In this document: positions 34,617-47,358 of the stretch, one piece after another | Position numbering within the stretch: the first letter of the stretch is position 1 | Layout of the letters: each line of letters begins with the position of its first letter | NCBI GenBank assembly: GCA_014338405.1 | Contig: JTDE01000437.1 | Coordinates: 137,457-201,456 of the forward strand | Reading direction: 5' to 3' | Length of the DNA stretch: 64,000 nucleotides | Source: Paragonimus skrjabini miyazakii | Lineage: Eukaryota; Platyhelminthes; Trematoda; Plagiorchiida; Troglotrematidae | Position numbers and translations under genes: made by a program | Notes under the pieces: generated by a model | Told to the model about the DNA's origin: nothing | The model's database searches: none | Seen by the model: the letters and a program-made list of their open reading frames with translations, nothing else

Positions 34617-35795
34617 GAGCTCATTGAAACGAGCCACACTACTCTACCTCTACCTATTGATATTCTGAAGAAAACGTTATTACTGTGCACTGAAAACATC
34701 AGTTCCCGTTTCCTTGATCGGTGCTACCGCCAAATAAATGGGGTAGCCATGAGAAGTCACTTAGGGCCAATCTTAGCTGACATTTTTATGTTAAAGACTG
34801 AACAAGAGTTAGCCGGAGACATAGCGAGTCTGCCATACTACAAACGCTACGTTGATGATACACTAGTATTCAGTCGGTCCAAACAGGCAATAGACAACCT
34901 AGTGCAGCGCTTAAATAATTGTCATCCCAATCTGAAGGTAACGTGTGAATGTGAGACTGATAATTGTCTGCCGTTTTTAGACATACTCATAAGTCGCCGG
35001 GAAGATGGCTCTATCAAAAGTGGTGTTTATAGGAAATCCACATGGTCCGGTCAATACCGAAACTTTAGTAGTTTTACACCGATCCATCGAAAGCGCGCAC
35101 TAGTGACTACAGTATTCACACGAGCAAGACGAATGTGTACACAAGATATTCTTGCAAAGGAACTAGACTTGATCACGTCTGTACTACAATTTATTGGGTA
35201 TCCGAAAAGGTTCAGAGATAGACATAGTAGACCAAAACCACCTTCAGAACAGGTGGCCACAGTGAGGAAAAAGACGGTTTATATAGAACTGTCTTGTAAA
35301 GGTGATTATAACACGCATCAAACAACTCAACGACTAGTGAATTCAATTAAACGGACATGTAACGCAGCGGAACTCTGTGTACTAGCCCGGACCCAGAAAC
35401 TGCCTGTCCCTTCAGTCGAAGGAGATCAGCCTGTCGGTGCCACCTCACATTGTGTCTACCAATTTACATGTGACTGCAAAGAAAGTTACATAGGCAGAAC
35501 CGAGAGGTGCTTGATCTCCAGAATGAAGGAACATTTACCTAAGTGGGTACAGAACTCTGTATTACAGAAGAACGACAATGTGTTTGAAACACACAAGTAG
35601 CCAGCGTCTGAAGTCGCAAGACACGTCCTGACCACTGGACACGTTATCGACCCAGTTTGTGCATTCAGAATCCTATTACGTCACTCGAATCCAAGATTCT
35701 TGCGGTTTGCTGAAGCTGTCGCAATCAATCGACTAAATCCGACCCTCTGTGTTCAGAAACAGTTGCTCGTAAACTTGACCCTTCCCTGGATCTAG
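34617..35795 (+). CDS. PLE protein fragment: reverse transcriptase C-half and GIY-YIG endonuclease
   Basis: Open from the inverted-arm junction. There is an internal Met at 34749, but the frame starts earlier (SSRFLDRCYRQINGVA). The conserved block GVAMRSHLGPILADIF differs from the usual GVAMGSPLGP at two residues. The catalytic YVDD is intact at 34848-34859. Next come CLPFLDILI and then YRKSTWSGQYRNFSSF. The GIY-YIG nuclease is represented by CDCKESYIGRTERCL near 35468-35512. A single in-frame TAG at 35598-35600 interrupts the end. Beyond it the frame stays open for 64 codons (ARHVLTTGH; RFLRFAEAVAINRLNP) to TAG at 35793-35795. The N-terminal part of the RT is absent, so the copy cannot be autonomous. 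Confidence 0.88.
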
Positions 35796-35879
35796 TGACC
35801 TTTCTTAACCCACCGATTGACTATCCATCCTACCGCCTATCTGCTCGACATAAAAAAACAGTTTCATGTTATTGTAAAT

Positions 35880-35920
35880 TTGGTACTGATGATTCAATAC
35901 GAAATGCTTGCATCAACCGG
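35880..35920 (+). ncRNA. hammerhead-like motif in PLE 3' region
   Basis: CTGATGA (35886-35892), eight bases, GAAA (35901-35904), a short hairpin ATGC-TT-GCAT, then C as the cleavage base, and AACC which pairs with GGT(A) before the core. Spacing and order match the minimal hammerheads reported in PLE terminal repeats. Stem II is not formed and the first stem I pair is A/A, so it is a remnant or a false positive. Confidence 0.35.
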
Positions 35921-35959
35921 TTTTCAATTTCTGATTGTTTTGTTCAAATATGGACTTGA

Positions 35960-38355
35960 CATGACCGGGTATAGCAGGTAGCGGAATATAATTTCCACTC
36001 GTTCTTAACACTTTGGGAGGGATTTTGTTGTTTACCAGGTTCCTTGTGCCAAATACAGATATTTTGTCAACAAGATACTGTTTAAATACATGCGTTCCAT
36101 TTTATAAACATGCGGTGTTTGTTTCTTGCAATAACCGTGCCGGAGAAATTATCACATTGTCCAGAAAGAAAGACAACTGAAGGCTGTAGGTTATATAAAG
36201 TGATGGAAGTATATGTTGGTAAATTTTAGCTGAAGATTGTCCACATGCACGAATAATATAACCTACATTTTACCAAAGATGGAGTGTCTTGTTCAGTGCA
36301 TGCAAGTATCCACTAGAAAGGTTATCTGATGGAATCGAAAAGGCATCTCTTGTTAACTGTGCTTTTTAATTCAAATCATTTAGATCTAACATATATTTCC
36401 ATTGTAAAAGAAACCACACCAACGTTTCTGGAGGACCGGTACTCAACTTCCCATTTAAAGGATGTCAATAGGAGAGGTGCTTGAGTCGAGTTGGAAAAAG
36501 CGAACTATACCTTTATGGGAATAAAATATGTGGCTAACAGTGTTGAACCTATGGGAGCTTGAACTCACGTCCTGTTGTACTCCACATGTGTTAGGGATTG
36601 TAATCCATTGTAATATTTACTACTTCTCTAGAGAAAGAATGTATTATATGACTATTATGCCAATGGCAATTTCAGAAATTTATTAGTCAACGCGTTTTTT
36701 CAGTCGTTCATTGCAATAAAAACCGGGTTCAAGGAATGTCAGCCAAGTACTTTGGTGCTGTTATCCGATCTCACCACTCACAGAAGTCATTACTATTCTT
36801 TATGTTTGATGTCGGATATTTTGTTTTTAAGGTGGGGATGATTACTTTCATAGCGGAAGTGTTAGCTCTGGAAGTGATTATGCTTTCAGACACACATATA
36901 TACCTCACCTGTGTAAACGCCGATAAGCGGAATCACTCTTTGCTCACGATCGACTTCCGTGTGTGCATCATCGCTTCATCTGTGATGATCCGCTTATGTT
37001 GTAGTATTCAGGGGTCGGTCACTCTGAAAGCTTAATCTAGAATCGGACGCTTCTAGTGTTTGAATGTTAGAGGCTCAGTCACTGTATTTTAGTAAACCCA
37101 TTTTATCAGGCCGTATATATTTGTTGGGCGGTGAACTTGAATTAAATATTTTAGATTTAGAAGATAGATTATAAGTCAGTATGTGGTTGACTAACGACCT
37201 GATACAAAATTTGTCCATGAGTGTGTTGCAAGTAAGCTTAGGGGTACAAAGAACCCACAAGCCCAATGTATATTTTTAGAGAAGATTTCACGAGATTTCA
37301 AAAAGACTTGCCTGGACGAAGACAGTTTCATAATTTCAACACCAAATTCAAACCAAAAAGTCTGTTTCTGCTGCAGTTCTTTTCAGTACATATTGGAACT
37401 TTGTGCTTTCTTGATTGACTTTGCAAGAATACTCTTGAAAATCGTATTAAAGAATACATATATTTGAAAAAGGTTTTTTGGCTGCTTTTTCGAAGGTAAT
37501 TTGTTTAACTCACATCCAAATAACAAATGTAACGGATCGGTTTAATCCATGTTTACCGAAGGGAAACAGTTTATATACCTTCATTCAAATGGTTAATGAA
37601 ATATAATGGTTTTCACAAGCCGTCCTCGCTAAAATAGCATGTTCTCTGTTAAGTTACATATTAGAAGGTCACAAGCATTTTTACAATGAATTGTTCAATC
37701 AATGCAATAACCAATGCAATAAAAACCAAATATAATGAAGGAACGAGCTAATTTATTTTAGTGTTCATATGCATTTTGTATAGAGAAATTGTTTGAAACT
37801 ACATTCAATGAAACCGCCGTGCTTTTTGTTAGTAGTTTAAACAAGAGTTTTTATTTCGTTTTATTGTCGTATCCATTATCTTTTTGGTTGATAAGCAAAC
37901 CATAAAGGTCTGGATTACATTGCTGATTTTTTGCTCAAATTCACGGACTAACTTCAAAAGATAAAATTCTCAATCTTGACTACCATATGCACCTCTGTTG
38001 AATTCTTCAGCTGGAAGAAAATTAAAAAAACATCCCCCTTGTAAAATGTATACAAAAATAAAAAAAAGTAGTTTTGAAGGCTATCTTTCTGACCAGTACG
38101 TTTACTGGGGTGCTACCAAAACACAGTTTCCGTCAAAAGGAAAAACTAGCTGGTTAAGTCAACATATTCCGCGTCAGGTCATTAAATTTATATTGTTCCA
38201 GAAACTTTTACAGCTTCCTTACTCTAAGTGTTTACAGTCAGTCGATTGTGAATGTAGGAAGTATTTTCCAATCGGTGCCTGGTTCAAACGTGGCCATTTA
38301 TGTTAATTCCAGTGTTCCGTCGTGATGTTATATGTTAAACAACAAACCACGTTTC
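35960..38355. other. no gene recognised
   Basis: AT-rich DNA. Open stretches at 36736-37035 and 37998-38306 lack splice context or motifs. The second is lysine-rich in an A-rich tract. Confidence 0.35.
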
Positions 38356-38550
38356 ATCATTATGTAAATTCTTGGTTAAGCCACAACGAGTTAAAACCAA
38401 AAGGGTCATCGGTTTCGCAATGTTTCGACCCTCTCGGAGAGGCTGTCTTCAAGCTTGATAAAGGCTCTCCGAGAGGGTCGAAACGTTACGAAACCGATAA
38501 CTCTTTTGGTTTTAACTCGTTGTGGCTTAACCAAGAATTTACTTAATAAT
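38356..38550. repeat. fold-back hairpin element
   Basis: Arms of about 85 bp (left 38356-38442, right 38461-38550) pair with few mismatches around an 18-nt spacer containing aagctt. Both arms carry a ctctccgagaggg stem followed by tcgaaac, the kind of stem-plus-GAAAC block common in PLE 3' ends and hammerheads. No exact target duplication was found; aacaac occurs on both sides. It has no coding capacity. Confidence 0.7.
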
Positions 38551-39116
38551 GAGCATTAGAACAACGCACAATATGTTTTCTCATATCCGTTCGGTTTACG
38601 GTTCGGAAGTGATACTACGTTTCACCTTACAACACGACTGTTTGTATAAGTTTAAGAAAGAACATTCGATAACAGTTGATCGTTACAAAGATGAATGTAC
38701 CAAGTATCAATACTTGTGCTGTTCAAATCTTTATTCTGCGGATAGACTTGGATATTGTTTAAGGGGATTGTCTTTCACCTACTGGTTCGCAACTCAATCT
38801 AAAGAAGGTCGTAAACGCTTGTACTTCTCACCCAGTTAGTCCGGTGTGCTACTATGTAGGCCGGTTGACACGATGATTTACAACATGCCAAATTTCATAA
38901 GCAGCATGGGCATGACCTTTGTGGTGGGACCAATAACGCTCACCCTTTCACTGAAATAAGTTCATTTCGTTAACTGATCTGAGTCACAAGTGAAACAGCA
39001 CTCAAAAAGTAGACTCGCTGGCCTTCTCAGATTATCCTTACACTCAGTAATTCATCTCTTCCAAGTATTTTACTTCATTGTATGATCAGTATAATAATTT
39101 CCCTAACACAGTTTAG

Positions 39117-39186
39117 CGCCATTTTTATCAGATTTGGATTTGAATTTCATTGACGAAACAACTGATATTAGCTACATGGAACAGAG
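39117..39186 (+). CDS. candidate internal exon, unknown protein
   Basis: The acceptor is ttccctaacacagtttag and the donor is excellent, CAGAG|gtaagc. The 70-nt exon has two leading bases, 22 codons and two trailing bases. The reading is PFLSDLDLNFIDETTDISYM, then EQ. It is acidic and protein-like, with no stop in this frame while the other two frames are closed or poorer. Family not recognised. Confidence 0.45.
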
Positions 39187-42100
39187 GTAAGCAACCGTTA
39201 TAATGACACATCTAGGATGTGCTACGATGTGGTTCCGCAAGCGCTTATTTTCACATCCCATAATGTGCATGTTCGTTTGAAGCATGTTTTGACTTCCCTT
39301 AATCAGAATACTATCGCGGGCAATATGTCTGTGTTAGTGAACTATTGTGGAGGCATCCAGTAGTTATTTCCAAATTTTGACACATATGCAAAATCTTTAT
39401 AGAGTTTGATAAGTTTCATACCCCAGTACTTCATATGTTGGTGTTTTTACACGTTTCACGAACTAACTACGATATAGTTGGATTATCAATGTGTTTTTTT
39501 AAACCTATCAAGAAAACTATTTTGAGATACAGTTTTAATGTGAATACTGAGTTTACAAATTGGTTTATCTACATGAGCGCTTGATAATGAAACGACAGTA
39601 ATTACTCACGTAATCGTCTTTCATAATCAGTAGATCTCTTGGCTAGTTTTTTTGAACTGGTCGCGTATTCCAAACCAAACACCACACTAAGGCACAAACA
39701 AAGCTGGAGGCCGGCCACGCTGATTGGTTTCATTGTTTTGCTGTTGCCCAGGTGAATCCCAGAGCGGTTAAACTGTTAATTTTCTGAATAGATTCATAAT
39801 TGGCGATCAGTTTCTTGTCTACATCGAACGGTAGCTGAAATTGGATTTGACAGCATACGATTAGACAACACTGAATGCATGCATTAACTGTGACTGTTTT
39901 CATGCTTGTATATCTACAATGAACAAATCAATGAAGTTAAAAGTTTTCGCTAAAAAGCGAAAGCATTTTACTCCGTATCCTTACTGACATAGAACAAACA
40001 ACAAAATCACATATCCGATCAAGTGATGGGCTCCTTGTGGAATGTATTTAGTGACGATATGTGCAACATGTATATAATCCGTGTGTGTTCATGTTTTACA
40101 TCATATTGTTGAGGTACACAAAAACTCCATGTAGCTGCTGCTGAGAAATAAGAATGTTTCTAGTTATCTCAAGACTTGTTTAGGTATTAATTTCAGAAAT
40201 CTCCCTATTACACCCACAAGGCCATTAAAAGCCAAACCAACTGTTTCGTTGCTTGAGATGAAGCACCAATCAAATTTACGCTCCGTCTTCCTGTAACACC
40301 CCGATTGAGAGGGATAGATCTGATTGTTGCTAGGTTGAACAAATTCAGAGTAGGGGGTTGGAATATTCGGAAATTAACTCATTTTCCTGCAATAAACCAG
40401 ACAGTAGCAATGATCTGAAGTGTATGAACTTCAAAATAATAATTATATTTTTTAATTAACTTGCCTGATCAGAGCAGTGTTTCTAGAATTTCTTCCCTCT
40501 TTCACTGCTAAGGTAAGCTTTCTGATGCTCACAGTTGTTTATTTCAAGGTTTTGCCGAGTCTTATCAAGTGTCATTCAAAACAAATAAGAAGGAAGTTTA
40601 TAAACACATTCTCATCCGATCTCTGCGATAATACCGCTTTCTTACAAACCATTTTCAGATTTTCTATTATATATCATAGTTAGAGAATATAAAGAATATA
40701 TGCGTTATATTATTACCTCCGGACAAACATATACAACAAAGTTTTAGGAAAATAACCGAATGACTAAAAAGGCAAACATATTTGGATCGATTTTTAAATT
40801 TAACGATCTGATTGTTGCATTTCGTTATTACATTCTAAGCGACAAAATTTTGAGGGTGTTGATTGAATTAACTGCAAACTCATGAATACTTCTTGTGATT
40901 ATTTGACTAGATAAGGTGGAGCAGTTGAAGTTGTAAAACAAACCAGTCGGTATTTGGAAAACATACGACGTGGTTTTATTGATACCAGCAATAGTTGACC
41001 CACAGTTTGGGCAAATATGAGAGATACTGCCTCTTAACTGCGTAAAAGAAATGCAATCATGCTCGACAAACGATTTGAAATTATTTATTGTACACCCATA
41101 CAATGCATTTGTGCTAATGAAAAGTTATTGAATTCTATGGTCTCGAAATGCAACTAGTGCAGATTTGACAACCACATTCTAGCGGAATCCTCATACGTAA
41201 TTTGGGACCTAGTAGGACAAAGAAACTAACTTCAGAAAAGCGTTATCAATGAAATAAGCGAGAAAGTCATGCTGCGCACAGCGGAGTTATGCATGTTTCG
41301 TGGTAAAGGCTTGCCGGTGAAAGCTGAAAGATGAAACCAACTCGCACACAAGAAATATGTGTTTACCGCTTGAAAAAAAGACGGATCTCGACGAAAAATG
41401 AGCAAGTTAATGACCGTCAAAAATGTTAAGTTCAAATTTTTAATGATGAATAAGCGTACACTCCAAAGATGTATATGACATATACACACGCATAGTATGT
41501 TTATTTATTTGCAAGTATTTTGTCATAAAATTACAGCAGTTTCTTGCAACCGCAAACGTTTTTGTTCCGTATGCAATCGCAGCTGTAACGGGTTGCCTAT
41601 TAGTCACCGTTTCATATAAGTAGTACGTAATGTGAAATGATTGCAAACCGATTCCCTTAATAGATAAACAGCTATTCTAATATATACGGATTTCTTGTTA
41701 CATCTGACGTAACCTGGTAATTAGGCTAACGATAAAATACGATTAACTAGTGTGATGTAAGTAACATTTGAACTCCATTTCAAACTTCAAAAAGACAGAG
41801 CAAAACATTTGATAGGTGAGCGAAGTGAATAATTATGTGCTGCTTCTGTGGTAACATGCCTGGAATTCATTTACCAGTGAAGAAGTATTGTAACAAAATG
41901 CACATCGACTTTCATAATGCATATCACGTTAAATCCAACGAAACATTGATGTGTTATCCAACAGTTTGCTTGACTTTTAATCCTGAGTACTATGATAAAC
42001 TTGCTTTGTTAGTTTACCTTATTTTCAGTGTCGAAGCTAAAGTTCAAAAGGATTGGTGTACGTTCTTCCTGATGATAACAATTTTATTACTACAATGAGG

Positions 42101-45100
42101 ATCCTTACAATTAGAGAATTGTATACAGATCAGAAACGTCTTGTAAAAAATTGTACCGATTTTGCACAACCAAACTTTTTGATTGAGCATTGGTCAAAGT
42201 GATGTACTCTAAGTGCAGGCCCAAAACTACTACTAATTATCACTGATTATTATCGAGGAAAACGTGGGCTGATTTTCTCATTTTTCTTATCAAAGGTGAC
42301 CTAAACTGTTTTTTTCTTCAGGTAACTGTAGGAATCTTTTTCTAAAAGGACGGCTTAAATCTAAATTTGGTCTATGAGTGACATTTGTGCAAAGCTTTCA
42401 CACAAACTGCTGTGTTACCATTTGTTAGTTTGGTTTTCACACAGATTTTACGCATTCGATTGATGACTAACGTGTACAGTAAGCACTATTGAAACGGGAT
42501 TGAAATATATAATTGTCAAACAGAGTCGAAAGAAGAAGAGTGATAACACTGTGACACAGTAGTAAGTTATAACGAAAGACATTGGAAAGACCACAGCTTT
42601 CTGGACCTTATAAATACAAAATATTGCAAATACTTTTAAAAAGGATATTTACAGTGAAGAAATCAACCACTGCTGCCTGGTCTTCATGATATTTTTCAGT
42701 ATTCTGGAAGCGAAATCCACAAATCTGTTTCCGTTATGGTTCACCAAAAATATTACAGCTGACGTAATTGTTTGTTAGTTTATTGTTCCCGCAACCTGTC
42801 GGGACCATGATGTTGGATATCATTTTTAAAAATACTTCCACCCAAATCCACTCGAAAAAAGGTAGAGGTTGAAACAAGCTCACTTATCATGTTTCACTCC
42901 TTGGCCTTCCAACCGACGATGACTATCCACACAAAGCAGTTCATTAAAAATCTTCACTGCATTCTAGAGCTTTAATTATTCTATCAGCCTAGAAAAATTC
43001 CACCAGAAATCAGTTACAGAAACGAGGATTTAGATGTTAGCTATCGGAATATTTCACAATTCTTAGTTATAAATATGGTTGCCAAAGTTTTTTGGCATAT
43101 CAATTTTCTAAAAGCATGTGTATTCCCAGTGCAGCCTACAGCTTATTACCAAACAATCCGTACTTAATTTCAACTAGTGAACAGATGAAAAGGAGTTATC
43201 ATTTATTATTCCCATGCTATATGAAGAACAAAATGGAAATCACGATGAGTTTTATTGCTGGCGCATATCGTTTGTCAACTGATTAATCATCTAATGTTAA
43301 GCTATATTGCGATTATATATCAAGATTTTCTAAAGGGGTTATTTGTCATATGATTTATACTACTTGTGAGTAGCTCAACAGTTAGTTAAAAGCGTCGGGC
43401 TTGGCAAACTAACACAAAAAAGCATCCATTAAATAAGAATCTTTTGCCTTTCCGTTGTTTCTAATGAAGACTCACGTAATGCTGCAAAATACTTAACCCA
43501 CTCTGGCGAAACTAACTCTACTGCTGCAGTTACGAACCATCCATTTTGTGTGCGGCAATAGTACTGTTCAAATTGCCATTATTACGCTAAATAGCAGCAA
43601 GAAGAGCAAATAATACACTCATTCGGCTTGAACCCGTATGCTTAATATCAAGCGATGAGTAGCCGTTGGAAGTGCGAAGAAAACTTTGAATCCCATTCAG
43701 AATTCAAAATTTACATCGGCTATGTGTGGATTAACCTGTACATTCCACATCACTCATGGTAATTTTTGCACTGCGTTCACCGTAACAAGCATTTCACTAA
43801 TGTGTAGCTAACATCATTTCCCCCCTCAAGATCATTACCAATATGTTTCCACTTCTGAGTGCGGATGTGATGTTCGAATCTTGAGTTTGTTAGGCTAGCT
43901 TTGCAGCACTTCTATCAACTCAGGTTTGGCCTGACTACTACCGCTGCATAGCTTCAACCGCCTGTCTGAAATGATTACAGTGTCAGATACAACTCACCTG
44001 ACATACACCATGTGTTATGTTACTTACAGTAAGCACTGCAATAGCCAGAACCGAATGGTCGTTTGTTGACCATTATCCTCTACAAAACTGCTGGCTGATG
44101 AATCAAAACTTGAGGTACAATCTTGAAAATAATGCCATCCGGCGGCCTAGAGTATGTATGGCAGTCTATGTAGTGAAAACGAGTAAAATTCAAAACATAC
44201 GGTAAGCAGGTATAGGCAAATATGAAAATTCGATACCTGGGTAAGATGTTCAAGTCTAGGGCAACTTATCATTGATTGAAGTGTAATTTCACATATGAGA
44301 TGAAGTCGAGTATATCGGGTGACGGAAATGTCACGTTGGAGGTGTATTATTGCATTTGGACAAGGTTATCTTTGACATTTATAAGGAGTCACAGCAACGG
44401 CTGCTCCAAAATTAAGACTATTTGTTAGATTTCAAACAATCAGTTAGCTAATCTTACCACGTCCCTGAACGAATTTACAAATACTATCTTGCAAAGGCAT
44501 TTTGATTTGTTGTAAACTACGCTGTTTCGCTTGTATTGCACCTCACATCCAAATATTTGTAAAACATATCAAGTTGCGAAGCCACGGTCAGTGTACTTCT
44601 ACCTGAATAACTGTGAAGGTAACACCCGTGATACTTGCCTCTTGTAAACCTAGCAAGTAACCATCTTTTATCTTTCTGTGACTACAGAGTAAAGAATGTT
44701 TGTTGCCACTATCCAAACTGAGACCATGTGCAGTTATCATAAAACATAGCATAAGTAAGAGGCTACAAGTCAGCCTTTATCCGATCAAAAGCATTAGGTT
44801 TGGATTTGTCGGTATTATGGTCAACGTGTTCAAAACTGTTTGTTTCATGCTTTCTCTCATGATTTTTATCGATATAAACGTACCCGTCTCTTGGTGGTTT
44901 CGAACTGCGTGTTCGAAATGGTCATCGGCCACTAGTTAGCTATACGTGTAGATGTCTCATGTGAAACGTCGATTCAAACAAATTTCACGAATTAACCTCA
45001 CGTTGGTTAATTATCATTCCGGGTGAAGTAAATTTTATGGTTACGCGCAGTCGAAAACTGATGTGAGCAGGGGATTACGTAGTTATTGCCTTACGTTGCC

Positions 45101-45455
45101 CTACATTGCTCCTGTTTCACCTATACAGTTGTGTTACGTTCTTCAGTGAGGTATTGGGTAAATGCGCTTGTCCTATCAGAGAAAACTGACATTTATTTGG
45201 CTGAGGTTGACAGGATACAGGTAATTTATGACAAGCCTCATGCTGTATACAGCTTCTCCGGTAGATAGTAATATGCACAGTTAACTGGCAAATGCTTTAG
45301 TCAATGGTACGTCAATTAAAGGCCAAAACGTCGTTGGTTAAACAGATTAATAACTTACAGAGAAATTTGAGTGAGTGTACTTCATTTATCAACTGAGATT
45401 TAACACCTTCAGGTATGTTAGTGAATGAACTCCTGCTTTATTGGCAGATATAAAT
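39187..45455. other. long non-coding stretch
   Basis: More than 6 kb of AT-rich sequence. There are isolated splice-like signals only: a 26-nt segment before gtaagc at 40511 on plus, and a 30-nt minus-strand segment at 44458-44487 (IVFVNSFRDV) before gtaaga. Nothing recognisable, and no SINE or PLE similarity. Confidence 0.4.
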
Positions 45456-45850
45456 TTCATATAGATTGAACATCACCCACAGTTGATCGCAGTTATCGCA
45501 TTCCCGTAGACTCTCCAGTCGACCCCTTTCGAAAAGAAGCTCTAATTTTGACTCGAGTTTTGCTCTCATTAGAGCTCGTCAGAAGTGCATCCCCTCGTCA
45601 CTGCCCGGACTAGAACTCCGGCAAGCCATGCTTTCATGAGGCAACCGTGTTTACCACTGCGCCATTGACCTCACATTAGGCACGACCGACTTATCATATG
45701 TGAATACTCAACCACTTTCGTTTGTGAGTAATGATCAGGTTGCCCGATCACCTCGACAGTAGACCCCCCACAACTAGGATTGCTCTCCAAATTGAAGTCA
45801 CAGAAATCCTTGAGTCGCTGAGCGGTATTTGATTACTGATTAGTCGTAGG
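45456..45850 (-). mobile_element. tRNA-derived SINE, near full-length, with hammerhead motif
   Basis: Minus-strand copy with complete order: head, A box (tggcgcagtggt), B-box region, hammerhead, tail. The head ends in the tail-to-head junction (actaatcagtaatc at about 45831-45848) and is followed head-on by a plus-strand tail. It forms part of the composite repeat shared with 10771-11645. Confidence 0.8.
45550..45588 (-). ncRNA. hammerhead ribozyme, near-intact core
   Basis: Minus strand: CTGACGA intact, stem II GCTCT-AATG-AGAGC fully paired (5 bp), AAAA in place of GAAA, CTCGAGTC intact. Stem I is disrupted on the 3' side (AAAATT). Confidence 0.5.
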
Positions 45851-45950
45851 GGCCGACTAGAAAGTGTACAGAAATGCGACAGTTGCAAACAATTGTGGGT
45901 ACTGTTCAATCTATATGAAAACCAAAATCCCCTACTACTCCTCAGATATA
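45851..45950 (+). mobile_element. SINE tail fragment, inverted partner
   Basis: Plus-strand tail (ccgactagaaagtgtacaga onward to cccctactactcctcag), head-on to the minus-strand SINE at 45456-45850. Confidence 0.7.
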
Positions 45951-46316
45951 AATTTCCCGAAAACTAGCAAAAACCGGTAGCTTACGAGACAAACATCTCC
46001 AACCTCTAAAACCAACTTTAACTCGTTGTGTTCTACAGACATCAAGTGGCTTGTGGTTGTCTGTTCCAAATAAACCTTGATATTCTTTCTGTTTCAGTCA
46101 ACTGCAAATCCGTATGCTTTCAGGTCCATTACTGTTGGATGTCGGCTGATCTGGTGGATAAGTACTCTCGGTCTATTAACTTCTATCATTCCACGTTAGT
46201 TTATTCGGTTTGAACAAACGCATGAAACTGAAAGTATGCGTTCCTTAATTGATGTCTTGACGCTTTGTCGCTCCGTAAAGTTTTTGACCCAGTTTGGTGC
46301 TTTTAGTACCTTCGAA

Positions 46317-47315
46317 ATGCGAATTTGTTACCGACAGACCGCCCTTTCTGTAAGTAATTATAATTTCACGTCTAAAAAAAGCATTTTGCTTAACTCATTT
46401 GTACGATACAACTGTTTAAACACCTGCTTTGAATTTGGTAAACGATCACAAGTTTTCAATTTGGTAGGCGGTGCGTTAGTGATGGTCAATTTAGTCCTCA
46501 ATACCTTTGAGAGAAACAGTGTTTAAAAGCGGCAAGCAGTATATTAGTCGACTCACGAACTCGGGCACTGTCTTTGTGGGTGATTCGAGGCCAGTCGATG
46601 TTCTGTTTTTCGTAGTTGGGTTCCTTCCAAATCATTTAATGTTCCAAATTACTCATTAAAATTCAATAACTAGGTGGTTAACATAGAAAACTTACTACGC
46701 CTGTCCTGAGTAACATTCGATCAGGATTGCTCATTTTGCGAACGGAACAAGAAGATACTTTCATTGGAGTGCACGTTGATTCATCAGTTACAGATACTTT
46801 CTTCAGTTACAATGGTTCAGTAAACAACAGCCAACCCATTTAGTTACTTGAGATCAGTTTTTCAACTTTATTGTAGCTAGGTGGCTATCATAAGCTACTG
46901 TTAACCATGAAGGTCGGCTAGTGATTTCATGTCAACTGAAACTGAAAGTAGGGTTGGTGATTTTGAATGACACCAAACAGACGAGGGAAACTTGTTAAAA
47001 AGTCAAGTGGTTTTTGACGTCAGATGATAGCGAGGTGGTCGTTTGTCAGCAATGCTTTACATCCGACTTTAATTAAGTGACTGACGAAGATGAGGGAAAT
47101 GCACTTGTTGGTATGAATTGGGCGGAGCACTCTGTGAGCCGTGCATCCTTGTCCGTCAATGCATATGTTGGTTAAAACTTTATTGGTTCGGCTGATGTGT
47201 TCATTTTGTGGTAGCCGAAATTCAAGCTACATCAATCCCGTGGTTCTTGCACCAGACCTGGCTATGTTGAATCGGTGTTAATGGCATGTAAATGATCATT
47301 CTGGAGTCCATCCAG
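46317..47315. other. no gene recognised
   Basis: AT-rich. A 41-nt open segment before gtaagtaatt at 46351 overlaps the repeat edge and was not accepted as an exon. Confidence 0.35.
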
Positions 47316-47358
47316 CACATTTTATTACGAGAGAAACAGATGCATTTGGATGGACTAG
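47316..47358 (+). CDS. candidate short internal exon
   Basis: The acceptor is ctggagtccatccag and the donor is CTAG|gtaggt. The 43 nt read HILLREKQMHLDGL plus one base. The acceptor tract is weak. Family not recognised; it could be chance. Confidence 0.25.

Larger units (their letters stand above)
34002..35959 (+). mobile_element. Penelope-like retroelement with 14-bp target duplication and inverted 3'-end duplicate
   Basis: The direct repeat aaatatggacttga at 34002-34015 and 35946-35959 brackets the insertion. Inside, the left part (34038-34610) is the reverse complement of the right part (about 35375-35948), including the C-terminal coding region and the 3' untranslated end. The middle (34611-35374) is present once and encodes the RT core. 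The element is therefore 5'-truncated, with an inverted copy of its own 3' end attached, all integrated in one event. Inverted partial terminal repeats are characteristic of PLEs. The arms look almost identical, so the insertion is fairly young. Confidence 0.9.
45460..46316 (-). repeat. composite dispersed repeat, copy 2 (inverted)
   Basis: Reverse complement of 10771-11645, covering the SINE fold-back plus about 370 bp of non-SINE DNA (45950-46316). Similarity stops at ttcgaa (46311-46316). Substitutions are scattered. Confidence 0.75.

Noticed and set aside
34514..34699. Minus-strand open frame in the PLE left arm
   Set aside because: A shadow across the junction of the inverted PLE arm; the true reading in the arm is the inverted C-terminal PLE fragment.
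38549..38839. 96-codon open frame beside the hairpin element
   Set aside because: Compared with PLE N-terminal regions but no conserved motif was found; no splice context.
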